DNA from: CAZWUZ01 sp964637655 [NCBI: uncultured bacterium]
GTDB taxonomy: Bacteria; DAOPZR01
NCBI GenBank assembly: GCA_964637655.1
Contig: CAZWUZ010000022.1
Span: forward strand, 1 to 23,253
DNA: 23,253 nucleotides
Direction of reading: 5' to 3'
Of this stretch, positions 7,907 to 15,718 are shown in pieces. Under the pieces are notes generated by a model that had not been told where the DNA came from, searched no databases, and saw only the letters and a program-made list of their open reading frames with translations. Each line of letters starts with the position of its first letter. The first letter of the stretch is position 1. A program made the translations under genes and the position numbers.

Positions 7907-10696
7907 ATGGGAGCGAAGGGCACGAAGTATGTGTATTCATTCGGTGGCAAAAAGGCCGATGGGCATGGCGGCATGAAGCCGCTGCTCGGCGGCAAGGGCG
8001 CCAACCTGGCGGAGATGAGCCGCATCGGACTGCCGGTGCCTCCGGGCTGTACCATCACCACCGAGGTCTGTACGTATTACTATGCCAACCGGCGTACCTA
8101 CCCGAAGGTGCTCGACGCACAGGTCAAGGCCGGTGTTGCGGCCATCGAAAAGATCATGGGGACGAAGTTCGGCGACACGCAGGCGATGCCGCTGCTCGTC
8201 TCGGTGCGCTCGGGCGCGCGCGACTCGATGCCGGGGATGATGGACACCATTCTCAACCTCGGGCTCAACGACCGGACCGTGCTGGCACTGGCGGCGGCGA
8301 CAAAGAACGAGCGCTTTGCCTGGGACTGCTACCGCCGCTTCGTGCAGATGTACGGTGACGTTGTCCTCGGCGTGCAGAAACGCGAGGGTGAGGACCACGA
8401 GCCGTTCGAGGTGGTTATCCATGAGTACAAGCACCAGAAGTACCACAGCGACATCGAGGACTCGAAACTGACCGCGGCCGACCAGCAGGAACTGGTCGCC
8501 CGCTTCAAGCGGCTCATCCGGGAGCGCGCGGGCAAGGACTTCCCGCAGGACCCGTGGCAGCAGCTGTGGGGCGCGACGGGCGCCGTCTTCGGTTCGTGGA
8601 TGAACGACCGCGCCATCGTCTACCGCCGCAAGTACGGGATCCCGGCGGAATGGGGCACCGCGGTCAACGTGCAGGCGATGGTCTACGGCAACACGGGCGA
8701 CCGCTCGGGCTCGGGCGTGGCGTTCACGCGCAACCCGGCCAACGGCGTCAAGGAATTCTACGGCGAGTTCCTCATCAACGCGCAGGGCGAGGACGTGGTT
8801 GCCGGCGTGCGCACGCCGGAACCGGTGGCGGCGCTGGCGAAGGTCATGCCGGCGGCGTTCAAGGAACTCGACCAGATCCGCACGACGCTGGAAAAGCATT
8901 TCAAGGACGTGCAGGATTTCGAGTTCACCATCCAGGACGGCAAGGTCTTCATGCTGCAGACGCGCAACGGCAAGCGCACCGCCATGGCGGCGCTGAAGTT
9001 CTCCATGGACATGGTGAAGGAGAAACTCATCGACTGGCAGACGGCCATCATGCGCAACCCGGCCGACCAGCTCGACCAGCTGCTCGCCCCGGTCTTCGAC
9101 CTGCAGGCGGTGAAAAAGGCCAACCGCATCGCCACCGGGCTGCCGGCCGGTCCGGGCGCGGCCACGGGCAAGATTTACCTCAACGCCGACCGCGCGGCGG
9201 CGGCGGCGGAACGCGGCGAGAAGGTGCTGCTGGTGCGCAACGAGACGTCGCCGGAAGACCTGCGCGGCATGATTGCCGCCGAAGGCATCCTCACCGCCAA
9301 GGGGGGGGTCAGTTCGCACGCGGCGCTCGTTGCCCGCCAGATGGGCAAGGTCTGCATCTGCGGCGCCGGCGCGCTGGAAATCGACTACGCGGCCAAAACC
9401 GTGAAGGCGGCGGGACAGACGTTCCGCGAAGGGGACAACCTCTCCATTGACGGCACCTCGGGCGTGGTCTACAGCGGGCACATCGACACGGCCCCGTCGG
9501 AGATCATCACCGGGCTGCTCAACGGCGACAAGGCGGCCCAGGCGACGGAAAAGTTCAAGAACTTCCAGCAGCTGATGCAGTGGTGCAGCAAGGTGACGCG
9601 GATGTCGGTGCGCACCAACGCCGACACGCCGGAGCAGACGCAGAACGCCATCGCCTTCGGCGCGGTGGGCATCGGCCTGACCCGCACCGAGCACATGTTC
9701 TTCGAGGGGAACCGCATCGACGCGATGCGCGAGATGATCCTCGCCGACAACGTGGCCGACCGCAAGAAGGCGCTGGCCAAGCTGCTGCCGTACCAGCGCG
9801 ACGACTTCGCCGGCATTTTCCGCGCCCTCAAGGGCTACCCGGCGACCATCCGCTTCCTCGACCCGCCGCTGCACGAGTTCGTGCCGCACGAGGCGAAGGC
9901 GCAGGCGGAACTGGCGCAGAAGATGGGCGTGCCGGCCGACAAGGTGGCCAAGCGCGTCGCCTCGCTGCACGAGTTCAATCCGATGCTCGGGCACCGCGGC
10001 TGCCGCCTCGGCATCGCCTACCCCGAGATCAGCGAGATGCAGGCGCGCGCCGTGTTCGAGGCCGCGGCCATCGTGCTGAAAGAGAAGATCAAGGTCAAGC
10101 CGGAGGTCATGATCCCGCTCGTCGGCTACAAGCGCGAACTCGACCTGCAGGTCGAGATTGTCCACCGCGTGGCGAAGGAAGTCATGGCGGAGCAGAAGGT
10201 CAAGATCGACTACATGGTCGGTACGATGATCGAGATCCCGCGCGGCGCGCTGACGGCCGACGAGATCGCGCAGACCGCCGAATTCTTCAGCTTCGGCACC
10301 AACGACCTGACGCAGACCGCGCTCGGCATCAGCCGCGATGACATGGGTTCGTTCCTCAACCCGTACATCGAGAACGAGGTCTACCAGAAGAATCCGTTCG
10401 CCTCGCTCGACCAGGTGGGTGTCGGCCAGCTCATCAGGATGGCGGTGGAGAAGGGGAACGCCACGCGCCCCGGGATCAAGCTCGGCATCTGCGGCGAGCA
10501 CGGCGGCGATCCGGACTCGGTGAAGTTCTGCCATCGCGTGGGCCTGACGTATGTGAGCTGCTCGCCGTTCCGCGTGCCGGTCGCCCGCCTCGCCGCGGCG
10601 CAGGCCGCGCTCGAAGAGGCGAAGACGGCGAAGGCGCCGGCGAAGAAGGTTGTGAAGAAGGCGGCGAAGAAGCCGGCAAAGAAGGCGAAGAAGTAG
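7907..10696 (+). CDS. ppdK: Pyruvate, phosphate dikinase with Lys/Ala-rich C-terminal tail
   Basis: This 929-aa cytoplasmic enzyme reversibly converts pyruvate, ATP and phosphate to phosphoenolpyruvate, AMP and pyrophosphate. The N-terminal ATP-grasp part opens with [10 protein letters not shown] and contains [20 protein letters not shown]. The swivelling domain carries the phosphorylated histidine His471 in [15 protein letters not shown]. The C-terminal TIM barrel has [28 protein letters not shown] and the catalytic cysteine Cys862 in [10 protein letters not shown]. All key residues are present. Typical bacterial enzymes have about 875 residues. The excess here includes a basic tail at residues 903-929 with 12 lysines in 27. 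The residue two before the catalytic His, a Thr in enzymes controlled by PDRP, is Ser here. ATG 7907 was chosen because of the GGAGG at 7894-7898; the frame extends to 7805, upstream of the promoter. A strong terminator follows, so the gene is probably monocistronic. Confidence 0.97.
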   Translation: MGAKGTKYVYSFGGKKADGHGGMKPLLGGKGANLAEMSRIGLPVPPGCTITTEVCTYYYANRRTYPKVLDAQVKAGVAAIEKIMGTKFGDTQAMPLLVSVRSGARDSMPGMMDTILNLGLNDRTVLALAAATKNERFAWDCYRRFVQMYGDVVLGVQKREGEDHEPFEVVIHEYKHQKYHSDIEDSKLTAADQQELVARFKRLIRERAGKDFPQDPWQQLWGATGAVFGSWMNDRAIVYRRKYGIPAEWGTAVNVQAMVYGNTGDRSGSGVAFTRNPANGVKEFYGEFLINAQGEDVVAGVRTPEPVAALAKVMPAAFKELDQIRTTLEKHFKDVQDFEFTIQDGKVFMLQTRNGKRTAMAALKFSMDMVKEKLIDWQTAIMRNPADQLDQLLAPVFDLQAVKKANRIATGLPAGPGAATGKIYLNADRAAAAAERGEKVLLVRNETSPEDLRGMIAAEGILTAKGGVSSHAALVARQMGKVCICGAGALEIDYAAKTVKAAGQTFREGDNLSIDGTSGVVYSGHIDTAPSEIITGLLNGDKAAQATEKFKNFQQLMQWCSKVTRMSVRTNADTPEQTQNAIAFGAVGIGLTRTEHMFFEGNRIDAMREMILADNVADRKKALAKLLPYQRDDFAGIFRALKGYPATIRFLDPPLHEFVPHEAKAQAELAQKMGVPADKVAKRVASLHEFNPMLGHRGCRLGIAYPEISEMQARAVFEAAAIVLKEKIKVKPEVMIPLVGYKRELDLQVEIVHRVAKEVMAEQKVKIDYMVGTMIEIPRGALTADEIAQTAEFFSFGTNDLTQTALGISRDDMGSFLNPYIENEVYQKNPFASLDQVGVGQLIRMAVEKGNATRPGIKLGICGEHGGDPDSVKFCHRVGLTYVSCSPFRVPVARLAAAQAALEEAKTAKAPAKKVVKKAAKKPAKKAKK

Positions 10697-10744
10697 CACG
10701 GATCCACAGCGGTTGCTGTACCGCAGTACTGGCTGTGCCGATAG

Positions 10745-10777
10745 AACGGGGGCGCGCGATCCGCGCCCCCGTTTTTT
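10745..10777 (+). terminator. Rho-independent terminator of ppdK
   Basis: A 12-bp stem pairs 10745-10756 (AACGGGGGCGCG) with 10762-10773. The loop is 5 nt and the T run is 10772-10777. It is the strongest intrinsic terminator in the window and marks the left boundary of the AT-rich island. Confidence 0.92.
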
Positions 10778-10788
10778 GATATTTGTGT

Positions 10789-10817
10789 TTGACAGGGCAG
10801 CAAAAATTAGTTAGCCT
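10789..10817 (+). promoter_or_regulatory. Probable promoter of the AT-rich island genes
   Basis: TTGACA (10789-10794), a 17-bp spacer and TAGCCT (10812-10817) are visible. The -35 is perfect and the -10 is weak but keeps the TAnnnT pattern of the window's other promoters. The 50-nt leader contains three spaced AGATT repeats (about 10827-10848) and ends in a strong ribosome site. Confidence 0.45.
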
Positions 10818-10873
10818 CCTTATAGAGATTAAAAGATTATAAAGATTCAGTTGCAATATAGGAGGGGAGATTT

Positions 10874-11857
10874 ATGAATTCTTTGCTCTATGAAGAAACG
10901 CTGAAATTTGTTGATGGACATGCTGAAAGAATATTTAGACCTTTTTTGCAACTTGCCCAAGGGCATATCGAGGATCCCAATACGGATTTTCCGATAGAAC
11001 GATTTAAGAGTGAATACACCTTGTTTTTAAATAGGTATTGTGATGAAGTTTGTGTGAGTACTGCACGATACATTCGAGAAAACACTGTTGATCCTACTAT
11101 GATAAAAAGTTCAATTGCTGAAATTGAACAGGTAATTCAACAAGAAGTATTTAGAAAATATAGTTATTCTGTGCAACAACAAGTCTCGAATTTAGCGGAA
11201 ATTAAAAATGAGGCGAATAACGCGGACTTAATCAAGGGTGCATTGGCTGGAGCTGTTGTTGGTAAAGTGATTACTGGCAAATCGACAGGTGCTACAGCAG
11301 GCGCATTAATTGGAGTGGTAAACGCAAGCTCAAATGCAGCTTCAAATGCAACTGATAAAAAAGCGGAAATTTGGGAAAAATCTTTTAAGGACCAGTTCGA
11401 AAAAATGGCTGAATCGATTTTGCGATTGTATGATTTCACAATGAGTAAAATTGCTGGAAATGAGGTTGATGTGAGAATAATATCTGATTTCGACAAAAAA
11501 TATTCGGAGAGAATAAAAGAAAAAAAGAAAATCTGTGATGAAATTTTATGGGAAGTAGCAACCTTTAGGGAAAAACGTGAAAGTTCTAAAGATTTTGATA
11601 CATTCAGGGCCTTTGGTGGTATAATCGTTGATACGATTGGTTTGGTATTGATAATGTGGGGATATTTTGCGTTTATTAAGGTTATAGGACTGTATGGAAA
11701 TTTTTTAGCATTACTGTTGGCCTTGCTTCCAATAGGGTTTTATCTTTACAGGTTGATTTCCAGATTAACTAAGCGTATGAAGATTAAATTTAACAGAGGA
11801 AATTGTGGGGTTAAACCGTCCGCTAGATTGGCGGATCTAGCAAAGCGGTATAATTAA
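10874..11857 (+). CDS. Glycine-zipper and two-span membrane protein, uncharacterised (island gene 1)
   Basis: The 327-aa protein comes from AT-rich DNA. Residues 1-115 are hydrophilic and helical. Residues 121-148 form a glycine-zipper-like hydrophobic stretch (GALAGAVVGKVITG, then GATAGALIGVV), of the kind that can insert in or oligomerise within membranes. A charged, probably coiled-coil part follows (about 160-245). Two transmembrane helices are at about 247-268 and 271-293, with a basic C-terminal tail. No enzymatic motif is visible. ATG 10874 has an excellent GGAGG (10861-10865) 8 nt upstream. The next gene begins 37 nt after its stop on the same strand, so both are likely in one operon. 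Membrane-effector proteins of this shape occur in mobile and defence loci, but a defence role is inference from the context alone. Confidence 0.75.
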   Translation: MNSLLYEETLKFVDGHAERIFRPFLQLAQGHIEDPNTDFPIERFKSEYTLFLNRYCDEVCVSTARYIRENTVDPTMIKSSIAEIEQVIQQEVFRKYSYSVQQQVSNLAEIKNEANNADLIKGALAGAVVGKVITGKSTGATAGALIGVVNASSNAASNATDKKAEIWEKSFKDQFEKMAESILRLYDFTMSKIAGNEVDVRIISDFDKKYSERIKEKKKICDEILWEVATFREKRESSKDFDTFRAFGGIIVDTIGLVLIMWGYFAFIKVIGLYGNFLALLLALLPIGFYLYRLISRLTKRMKIKFNRGNCGVKPSARLADLAKRYN

Positions 11858-11894
11858 GTTTTATATTTATTTTTTGGACCGCGAGAAGGAAAAA

Positions 11895-12599
11895 ATGAAA
11901 GAACAGTATTTTGGTGATGTAAACGATTATCGGAAATTTGGCTTGTTGCGAATTATTTGCCAAAACAGCTGGTTACGTCCCTTAATCGTGTGGATGTTGA
12001 CGGAAAATGATGATAGTAAGAACGGAAACAAACGAGGATACTTAGAAGAGGAAAATGCATGGAAACATTTTGACAGTGAACTATTTGCATATCTGAAAGA
12101 AAAACTCGATAAAGAGCGCGCTCCGAATACTAATATCATCGAAGAATCAAGCTTATTGCCGGGAACAGGCTTTTTTCGAAATAAAATACATGATCAAATT
12201 CATCAGAGAACACGATGGCAAAGCAGCTTGTTTATGGAGGCTGCAAAATATGAAATGGTTTTTTTTGACCCGGACAATGGAATTGAAATTAAATCAAAAC
12301 CGATAGGGAGAAAATATTCATCGAAGTACGTCTATTGGTTTGAGATTGAAGAAATATGGAAACAGAAAAAATCAATTTTGATATATCAGCATTTTCCTAG
12401 GATCCAAAGGGATATATTTGTTCGCAAAATATCTGAAGAGTTACACCAGCATGCCTACAATTCAACTATAATGATATTTCGTACACCCCAAACTCTTTTT
12501 TTGTTCGCGGTTCAACCAATTCACGGAAGATGGGTTGAAAGAATTAAAGATACTATTAATAGTCAATGGAAAGACCAAATCAATGCACATGTCTGTTGA
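11895..12599 (+). CDS. Uncharacterised YFGDVNDYRKFGLLR-family protein (island gene 2)
   Basis: The product is 234 aa, soluble and from AT-rich DNA. It opens with YFGDVNDYRKFGLLR (residues 5-19), a block I associate with a scattered family of hypothetical proteins. Other striking features are LLPGTGFF (88-94) and FFDPDNGIEIK (124-133), which follows a hydrophobic strand and looks like a catalytic or ligand-binding loop at the end of a beta strand. ILIYQHFPR (161-169) follows. The alternating strand/helix pattern suggests an alpha/beta enzyme, but neither a methyltransferase SAM loop nor a PD-(D/E)xK signature can be confirmed. ATG 11895 follows AAGGA (11886-11890); a TTG at 11874 would add seven residues. 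It lies 37 nt after the membrane-protein gene and ends 5 nt before the convergent peptidase stop, with no terminator. Confidence 0.72.
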   Translation: MKEQYFGDVNDYRKFGLLRIICQNSWLRPLIVWMLTENDDSKNGNKRGYLEEENAWKHFDSELFAYLKEKLDKERAPNTNIIEESSLLPGTGFFRNKIHDQIHQRTRWQSSLFMEAAKYEMVFFDPDNGIEIKSKPIGRKYSSKYVYWFEIEEIWKQKKSILIYQHFPRIQRDIFVRKISEELHQHAYNSTIMIFRTPQTLFLFAVQPIHGRWVERIKDTINSQWKDQINAHVC

Positions 12600-12604
12600 A
12601 GATT

Positions 12605-13585
12605 TCACGAAGAAGTATGGTTCGATATTGATGAAGCTATGTTTGTCGTATCACTAAGGCGCGCATTCCACGCGTCGATGAGGGCGTCGATTTCCGGCAG
12701 CGAATGGTGGAAATGCACAGTGAGCAGCGGTACGGAACCGTCAGCGGGGAGCGTGCCGGTGTCGTAGAGCTGCCGCGCCAGGTCGAGGTAGCGTTGCGCG
12801 TGGGCGCGGTAGAACCGTTCGGTGCCGCCCGCCGCTGCCCATACTGCCCAACGGTCGAACAGTGCATCCTCAGTCAGGCCGCAGCGCTGCTGCAGCGCGA
12901 CGGCGAAACGGTCGTGGCCCGGCCAGAGGGCAAGTTCGCGCACGGCGTCCGTGCCGCAGGTTTCCTCCAGAAAAGCGACGACTGACGCGGCACAGCGGTA
13001 GGAAGGGAGGTCGTCGCTGCGTGCCGCGAGCATGGCGCGCACCCCGGCGGCACTGTCCGTGCGCGCGTGATGCTGTGCCGTCGCCGCGATACGCAGGAGA
13101 TTCCCCGGGGAGGCGAGGTGATTGGCCACACCCTCGTCGAACCAGTCCCAGTCATCAGCGCGATACGTCTGCGGGCGCGCCTGCGCCTGGTGCAGGTGCA
13201 CGAACTCGTGTACGAGCACGGGCGCCACGTAATTCTGGATGAGGATACGGGCGGGCGGCAGTGAGAGCGCGGCGCGCTCCCCGAGACGGGTCTGCGCGCG
13301 CGCATAATCGCCGCTGCAGGCGGTGATGGTGACCGGTGGCAGCTCCTGCCGGAAAAATGCGCCGGTGTAGGTGCGGGCGATGCCGCCGAAACGGACGAAC
13401 TGCCCCGCCAGCGGCGGGGTAAGCGCGGTTTTATCGGCGCGATGGCAGTTGAGGCGAATGTCCGGCGTGTCGATAACGGTCTGCATCAGGCCGGTGCGCT
13501 GCGCGACCTGCCAGACGAGCGCGGCGAAGACAAGGGTGAGGAAGAGCAGCAGCAGAAACCGGGAGAGGGAACGCCGGCGGCTCAT
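12605..13585 (-). CDS. Membrane-anchored HExxH metallopeptidase, 3' end altered by the island
   Basis: The 326-aa product has an N-terminal anchor (residues about 9-26, RFLLLLFLTLVFAALVWQV) and an external domain with the zinc motif HEFVH (H126, E127, H130). WFDEGVANH follows and offers E151 as the third ligand, the layout of gluzincin (MA-clan) peptidases. It probably cleaves proteins in the periplasm; the substrate is unknown. The ATG at 13585 overlaps the stop of the PilZ gene (ATGA, 13582-13585), so translation is coupled. The last 15 or so residues (SDTTNIASSISNHTSS) are encoded by AT-rich DNA unlike the rest of the gene, and the composition break is near 12655. The native C-terminus was therefore probably lost or replaced when the island arrived. 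The catalytic core is intact, so activity may persist. Confidence 0.78.
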   Translation of the reverse strand: MSRRRSLSRFLLLLFLTLVFAALVWQVAQRTGLMQTVIDTPDIRLNCHRADKTALTPPLAGQFVRFGGIARTYTGAFFRQELPPVTITACSGDYARAQTRLGERAALSLPPARILIQNYVAPVLVHEFVHLHQAQARPQTYRADDWDWFDEGVANHLASPGNLLRIAATAQHHARTDSAAGVRAMLAARSDDLPSYRCAASVVAFLEETCGTDAVRELALWPGHDRFAVALQQRCGLTEDALFDRWAVWAAAGGTERFYRAHAQRYLDLARQLYDTGTLPADGSVPLLTVHFHHSLPEIDALIDAWNARLSDTTNIASSISNHTSS

Positions 13586-13941
13586 TCCGGCGGCAGGTGT
13601 TTGGCGATGAACTTCTCGAGCCGTGCCTTCACGTCATCACTCACGTTCAGGAACTCGATGCCGCCCGGGTACTTCCCGAGCACGGGCACCGCGCTGATCC
13701 ACTTGATGATGCCGGTGAGCTTGAACGGCATGGTCGACCCGGCCAGGGTCACTTCCAGTTCGACCGGGTCATTCTCCTTGAGGATGCCGGTGAAAAAGAC
13801 CTTGATGCCGCTGACGGAAATGTCGGCGACCTCGGCGGCCTGCAGCTGTCCGCCCAGCGTCCTGACGCGGTACTTGATCTGCAGCGCATACTGCAGCCGC
13901 GCGAAGCGGCGACGGTCAGGCCCGCTGTAGGAAACGGTCAT
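13582..13941 (-). CDS. PilZ-domain protein, likely c-di-GMP receptor
   Basis: The 119-aa single-domain protein has both halves of the PilZ c-di-GMP-binding signature. These are the basic RRRFAR loop at residues 10-15 (RxxxR) and DISVSG at 40-45 (D/NxSxxG). The barrel that follows ends in GGIEFLNVSDDVKARLEKFI, as in many stand-alone PilZ proteins. ATG 13941 is preferred to the in-frame ATG at 13947 because AGGAGG lies 6-7 nt before the former and directly abuts the latter. The gene overlaps the metallopeptidase gene downstream, so the peptidase or its target may be under c-di-GMP control; this is inference. A second PilZ protein with a GYF_2 domain is encoded at 18786-19430. Confidence 0.88.
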   Translation of the reverse strand: MTVSYSGPDRRRFARLQYALQIKYRVRTLGGQLQAAEVADISVSGIKVFFTGILKENDPVELEVTLAGSTMPFKLTGIIKWISAVPVLGKYPGGIEFLNVSDDVKARLEKFIAKHLPPE

Positions 13942-13960
13942 CAGCATCCCTCCTGCGGTA

Positions 13961-13989
13961 ATCTAACCATACTGACGGCGTTTTGTCTA
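13961..13989 (-). promoter_or_regulatory. Possible promoter of the PilZ-peptidase pair
   Basis: On the minus strand, TAGACA (13984-13989) and TTAGAT (13961-13966) are 17 bp apart. The -10 is poor. The -35 overlaps the TAG stop of the upstream radical SAM gene, the same arrangement as at the helicase promoter. Confidence 0.35.
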
Positions 13990-15318
13990 TTGTGCTTTCG
14001 CCCGCCCGCGCCCGCACAGGCGGAGGACTGCCCTGATGCTGCGGGCGAGGCGGTGAGGATAGGGCATGCGCCTGATTGCGCCGCCGGTGAGCAGGGCACA
14101 AATCCGGCGGTAGCGGTAGACGGGATGCAGATGCCGGATGTTGCTGATGGTTGCCGGCAGCGGGGAGAATTCACGGTCGCCGAAGTGCTGATAGTACGTG
14201 TACCACGTGCCGGAACAGTACTCTTTGAGCGCACAGTCGACGCATTTCGGGGTCAGGGCCATGCCGGTCTGCTTGAGTATGACCTGTTCGCTGCCGGGGA
14301 GCGTGTGCAGTTCGACCGTGTAGCGGTAGTTGGAGGCGAACCGCCAGTACTTCCGGCGGAAGAGACAAAGGGGGAACGAAGCGAGGGTAAACGGCACCCC
14401 GCGCTCCTGCAGCAGGTCCATCGCCGCTTCCAGCTGCGGGACCGTTTCTGACAGGGGGAGCGCCAGCTCGTCGCGATGCACCAGCGCCTCACCGAGCAGG
14501 ACCAGGGCGTTGAGGCTGACCTGTCGCGGCTGAAATGACAGGGCGAAGCGGACCAGTTCGTTAAGCTGCCGGTGGTTCTCGCGGTGCACGACCAGCAGCA
14601 CGGTGAGGTTCCGGAAACCGGCGCGCTGCAACTGCTGCAATCCGGCCACGGTTTCGCGCCAGCTGCCGGGGGCGCGGGTGAGACGGTCATGGACCTGTTC
14701 GTCATGACTGGGGAGCGTGACGGAAATGCGGTCGATGCCGGTGGCCAGCAGCCGGCCGGTGAAAGCGGGATCGGCCAGACGGCGTGCATTGGTGAATATC
14801 TGGGTGAACAGCCCGTGCTGCCCGGCCCGGTGCAGCAGTTCATTCAGGTGCGGGTAGAGGGTCGGCTCGCCCCCCCCGAAGTTGATGGAGAGGACCTCGC
14901 GGGCATGCCGGTCGAGCAGCGGCAGCAGTGTCTGCGGGTCGGAAGTGCCCGGCGGCACTGTGTGTCTGGACAGGCAGTAGCGGCAGGCATTGTTGCAGGC
15001 CAGTGAGGGAAAACAGAAAATCCGCTGGGCAATGAAGCGTGCTGCCCGCGTGCGCCCGAAGGCGGCGGCAAAGGCGGCGTAATCGGGATAGTGTTCGTCA
15101 GCGCCCAACTTGACCGCAACGCGTCCGGTTGCGACAGTTCCCTGTTCGCGGGGACAGGGCGATGGCGCGCCGCCACGGGTGAGAAACTCCGCGAATACCT
15201 GCTCCCGGTCGCGGTAATCATCGATGAACCTGCCGCGGGCACCGTTGCAGAAGACCACCTCCTGAAAAGCGGAGAGGGTGAACAGGTCAGGACAGGCGCG
15301 GCAGCTACGGTCGCTCAT
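13987..15318 (-). CDS. Radical SAM protein with extra N- and C-terminal cysteine motifs
   Basis: This 443-aa radical SAM enzyme has the [4Fe-4S] motif CNNACRYC (C108, C112, C115), followed by FGGGEP (147-152) and the usual partial TIM barrel. A C-terminal CxxCx5C (C359, C362, C368, in KCVDCALKEYCSG) resembles a SPASM/twitch auxiliary-cluster segment. The unusual N-terminal region of about 100 residues carries CRAC (C6, C9) and C24. The family suggests peptide or protein modification, but the substrate is unknown. ATG 15318 lies only about 9 nt beyond the -10 box of its promoter, so the mRNA should be nearly leaderless; the alternative TTG 15339 lies upstream of the expected start site. It is transcribed away from two further radical SAM genes and may share their peptide substrate or be independent. 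Confidence 0.87.
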   Translation of the reverse strand: MSDRSCRACPDLFTLSAFQEVVFCNGARGRFIDDYRDREQVFAEFLTRGGAPSPCPREQGTVATGRVAVKLGADEHYPDYAAFAAAFGRTRAARFIAQRIFCFPSLACNNACRYCLSRHTVPPGTSDPQTLLPLLDRHAREVLSINFGGGEPTLYPHLNELLHRAGQHGLFTQIFTNARRLADPAFTGRLLATGIDRISVTLPSHDEQVHDRLTRAPGSWRETVAGLQQLQRAGFRNLTVLLVVHRENHRQLNELVRFALSFQPRQVSLNALVLLGEALVHRDELALPLSETVPQLEAAMDLLQERGVPFTLASFPLCLFRRKYWRFASNYRYTVELHTLPGSEQVILKQTGMALTPKCVDCALKEYCSGTWYTYYQHFGDREFSPLPATISNIRHLHPVYRYRRICALLTGGAIRRMPYPHRLARSIRAVLRLCGRGRAKAQ

Positions 15319-15327
15319 CGTGCTCAG

Positions 15328-15356
15328 GTTATAAATCAACCGCTGCCGGCGGTCAA
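15328..15356 (-). promoter_or_regulatory. Promoter giving a near-leaderless radical SAM mRNA
   Basis: On the minus strand, TTGACC (15351-15356), 17 bp and TATAAC (15328-15333) are visible. The expected start at about 15320-15322 leaves 2-4 nt before ATG 15318, and there is no Shine-Dalgarno. Confidence 0.7.
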
Positions 15357-15373
15357 TCGGTCCGGCAGAAAGG

Positions 15374-15402
15374 AGCCCGCGGCGTGTAGCGGGCCGCGGG
15401 CT
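15374..15402 (-). terminator. GC-rich hairpin downstream of the short HD-GYP-N-like gene
   Basis: Perfect 10-bp arms AGCCCGCGGC (15374-15383) and GCCGCGGGCT (15393-15402) flank a 9-nt loop. Read on the minus strand it is followed by CCTTTCTG, a broken U-tract. A second hairpin (GCGGTGG 15420-15426 / CCACCGC 15434-15440) lies just before it. Together they probably end the transcript of the ORF at 15455-15631. Confidence 0.5.
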
Positions 15403-15454
15403 TGAGGGAGGGGACTGCAGCGGTGGTGGGAGGCCACCGCCATTGAGGGTGAAA

Positions 15455-15631
15455 TCAGAGTTCGACGACGATGCTGTCGAAGTGCCAGTGCCGCAGGCGC
15501 TCGAGATGCCGCTCGGTGAGCCGCTGCTGCGCGTGCATCAGGATGAGGAAGTTGCGGTAGAGCGGCTGCGCGAGTTTCATGCCTGCCTGAACCTGGTTGA
15601 GGGGAAGTCGCATCTTCATGTCGATCACCAT
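15455..15631 (-). CDS. Short stand-alone protein resembling the segment preceding HD-GYP domains
   Basis: The product is 58 aa (MVIDMKMRLPLNQVQAGMKL at the start, then LAQPLYRNFLILMHAQQRL). The pattern, a Gly-Met pair, a pro-leu-tyr strand, then LTERHLERLRHWHFDSIVVEL, matches the short module found N-terminal to many HD-GYP and related signalling domains. Here it stands alone, with no HD domain before or after it. Three in-frame ATGs (15631, 15619, 15613) make the start uncertain; 15631 is used. Two hairpins follow the stop, which supports a real transcript. No clear promoter was found. It could be a decayed remnant of a larger gene or a small regulator. The family resemblance is by eye only. 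Confidence 0.5.
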   Translation of the reverse strand: MVIDMKMRLPLNQVQAGMKLAQPLYRNFLILMHAQQRLTERHLERLRHWHFDSIVVEL

Positions 15632-15653
15632 CCCTGGTGCTGCGTTTTGTTAG

Positions 15654-15677
15654 GTGAGCGATCCGTCGCTCACTTTT
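15654..15677. other. Perfect inverted repeat with short T-run, terminator-like or operator
   Basis: GTGAGCGA (15654-15661), a 4-nt loop and TCGCTCAC (15666-15673) are visible, followed on the plus strand by TTTT (15674-15677). No plus-strand gene ends here. It lies upstream of the minus-strand small ORF and of the plus-strand radical SAM promoter, so an operator or attenuator is as likely as a terminator. Confidence 0.4.
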
Positions 15678-15718
15678 CATATCGGCAATTCCTGCTGCGG
15701 ACTTGAGAAACCCTCTGC

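Larger units (their letters stand above)
10778..12655 (+). other. AT-rich island with two foreign-looking genes
   Basis: Base composition changes abruptly. The stretch right after the ppdK terminator, and up to about 12655, is visibly AT-rich with A/T-ending codons and AT homopolymers, while both flanks are strongly GC-rich. It holds two plus-strand genes and no transposase, integrase, tRNA or convincing flanking repeat. Horizontal acquisition is the simplest explanation. The right edge lies inside the last codons of the metallopeptidase gene. Confidence 0.75.

Noticed and set aside
7937-10699. Very long open frame antisense to pyruvate,phosphate dikinase
   Set aside because: It is a by-product of GC-biased codon use; the product is Arg/His/Leu-rich without motifs, while the plus strand encodes an unmistakable enzyme.
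11895-12599. Restriction endonuclease or DNA methyltransferase call for the DPDNG protein
   Set aside because: The DPDNG loop is suggestive, but neither a PD-(D/E)xK set nor a SAM-binding glycine loop can be identified by eye.
10778-12629. GATATT at 10778-10783 and 12624-12629 as a target-site duplication of the AT-rich island
   Set aside because: A six-base AT-rich match is expected by chance, and there are no inverted ends or transposase to support it.
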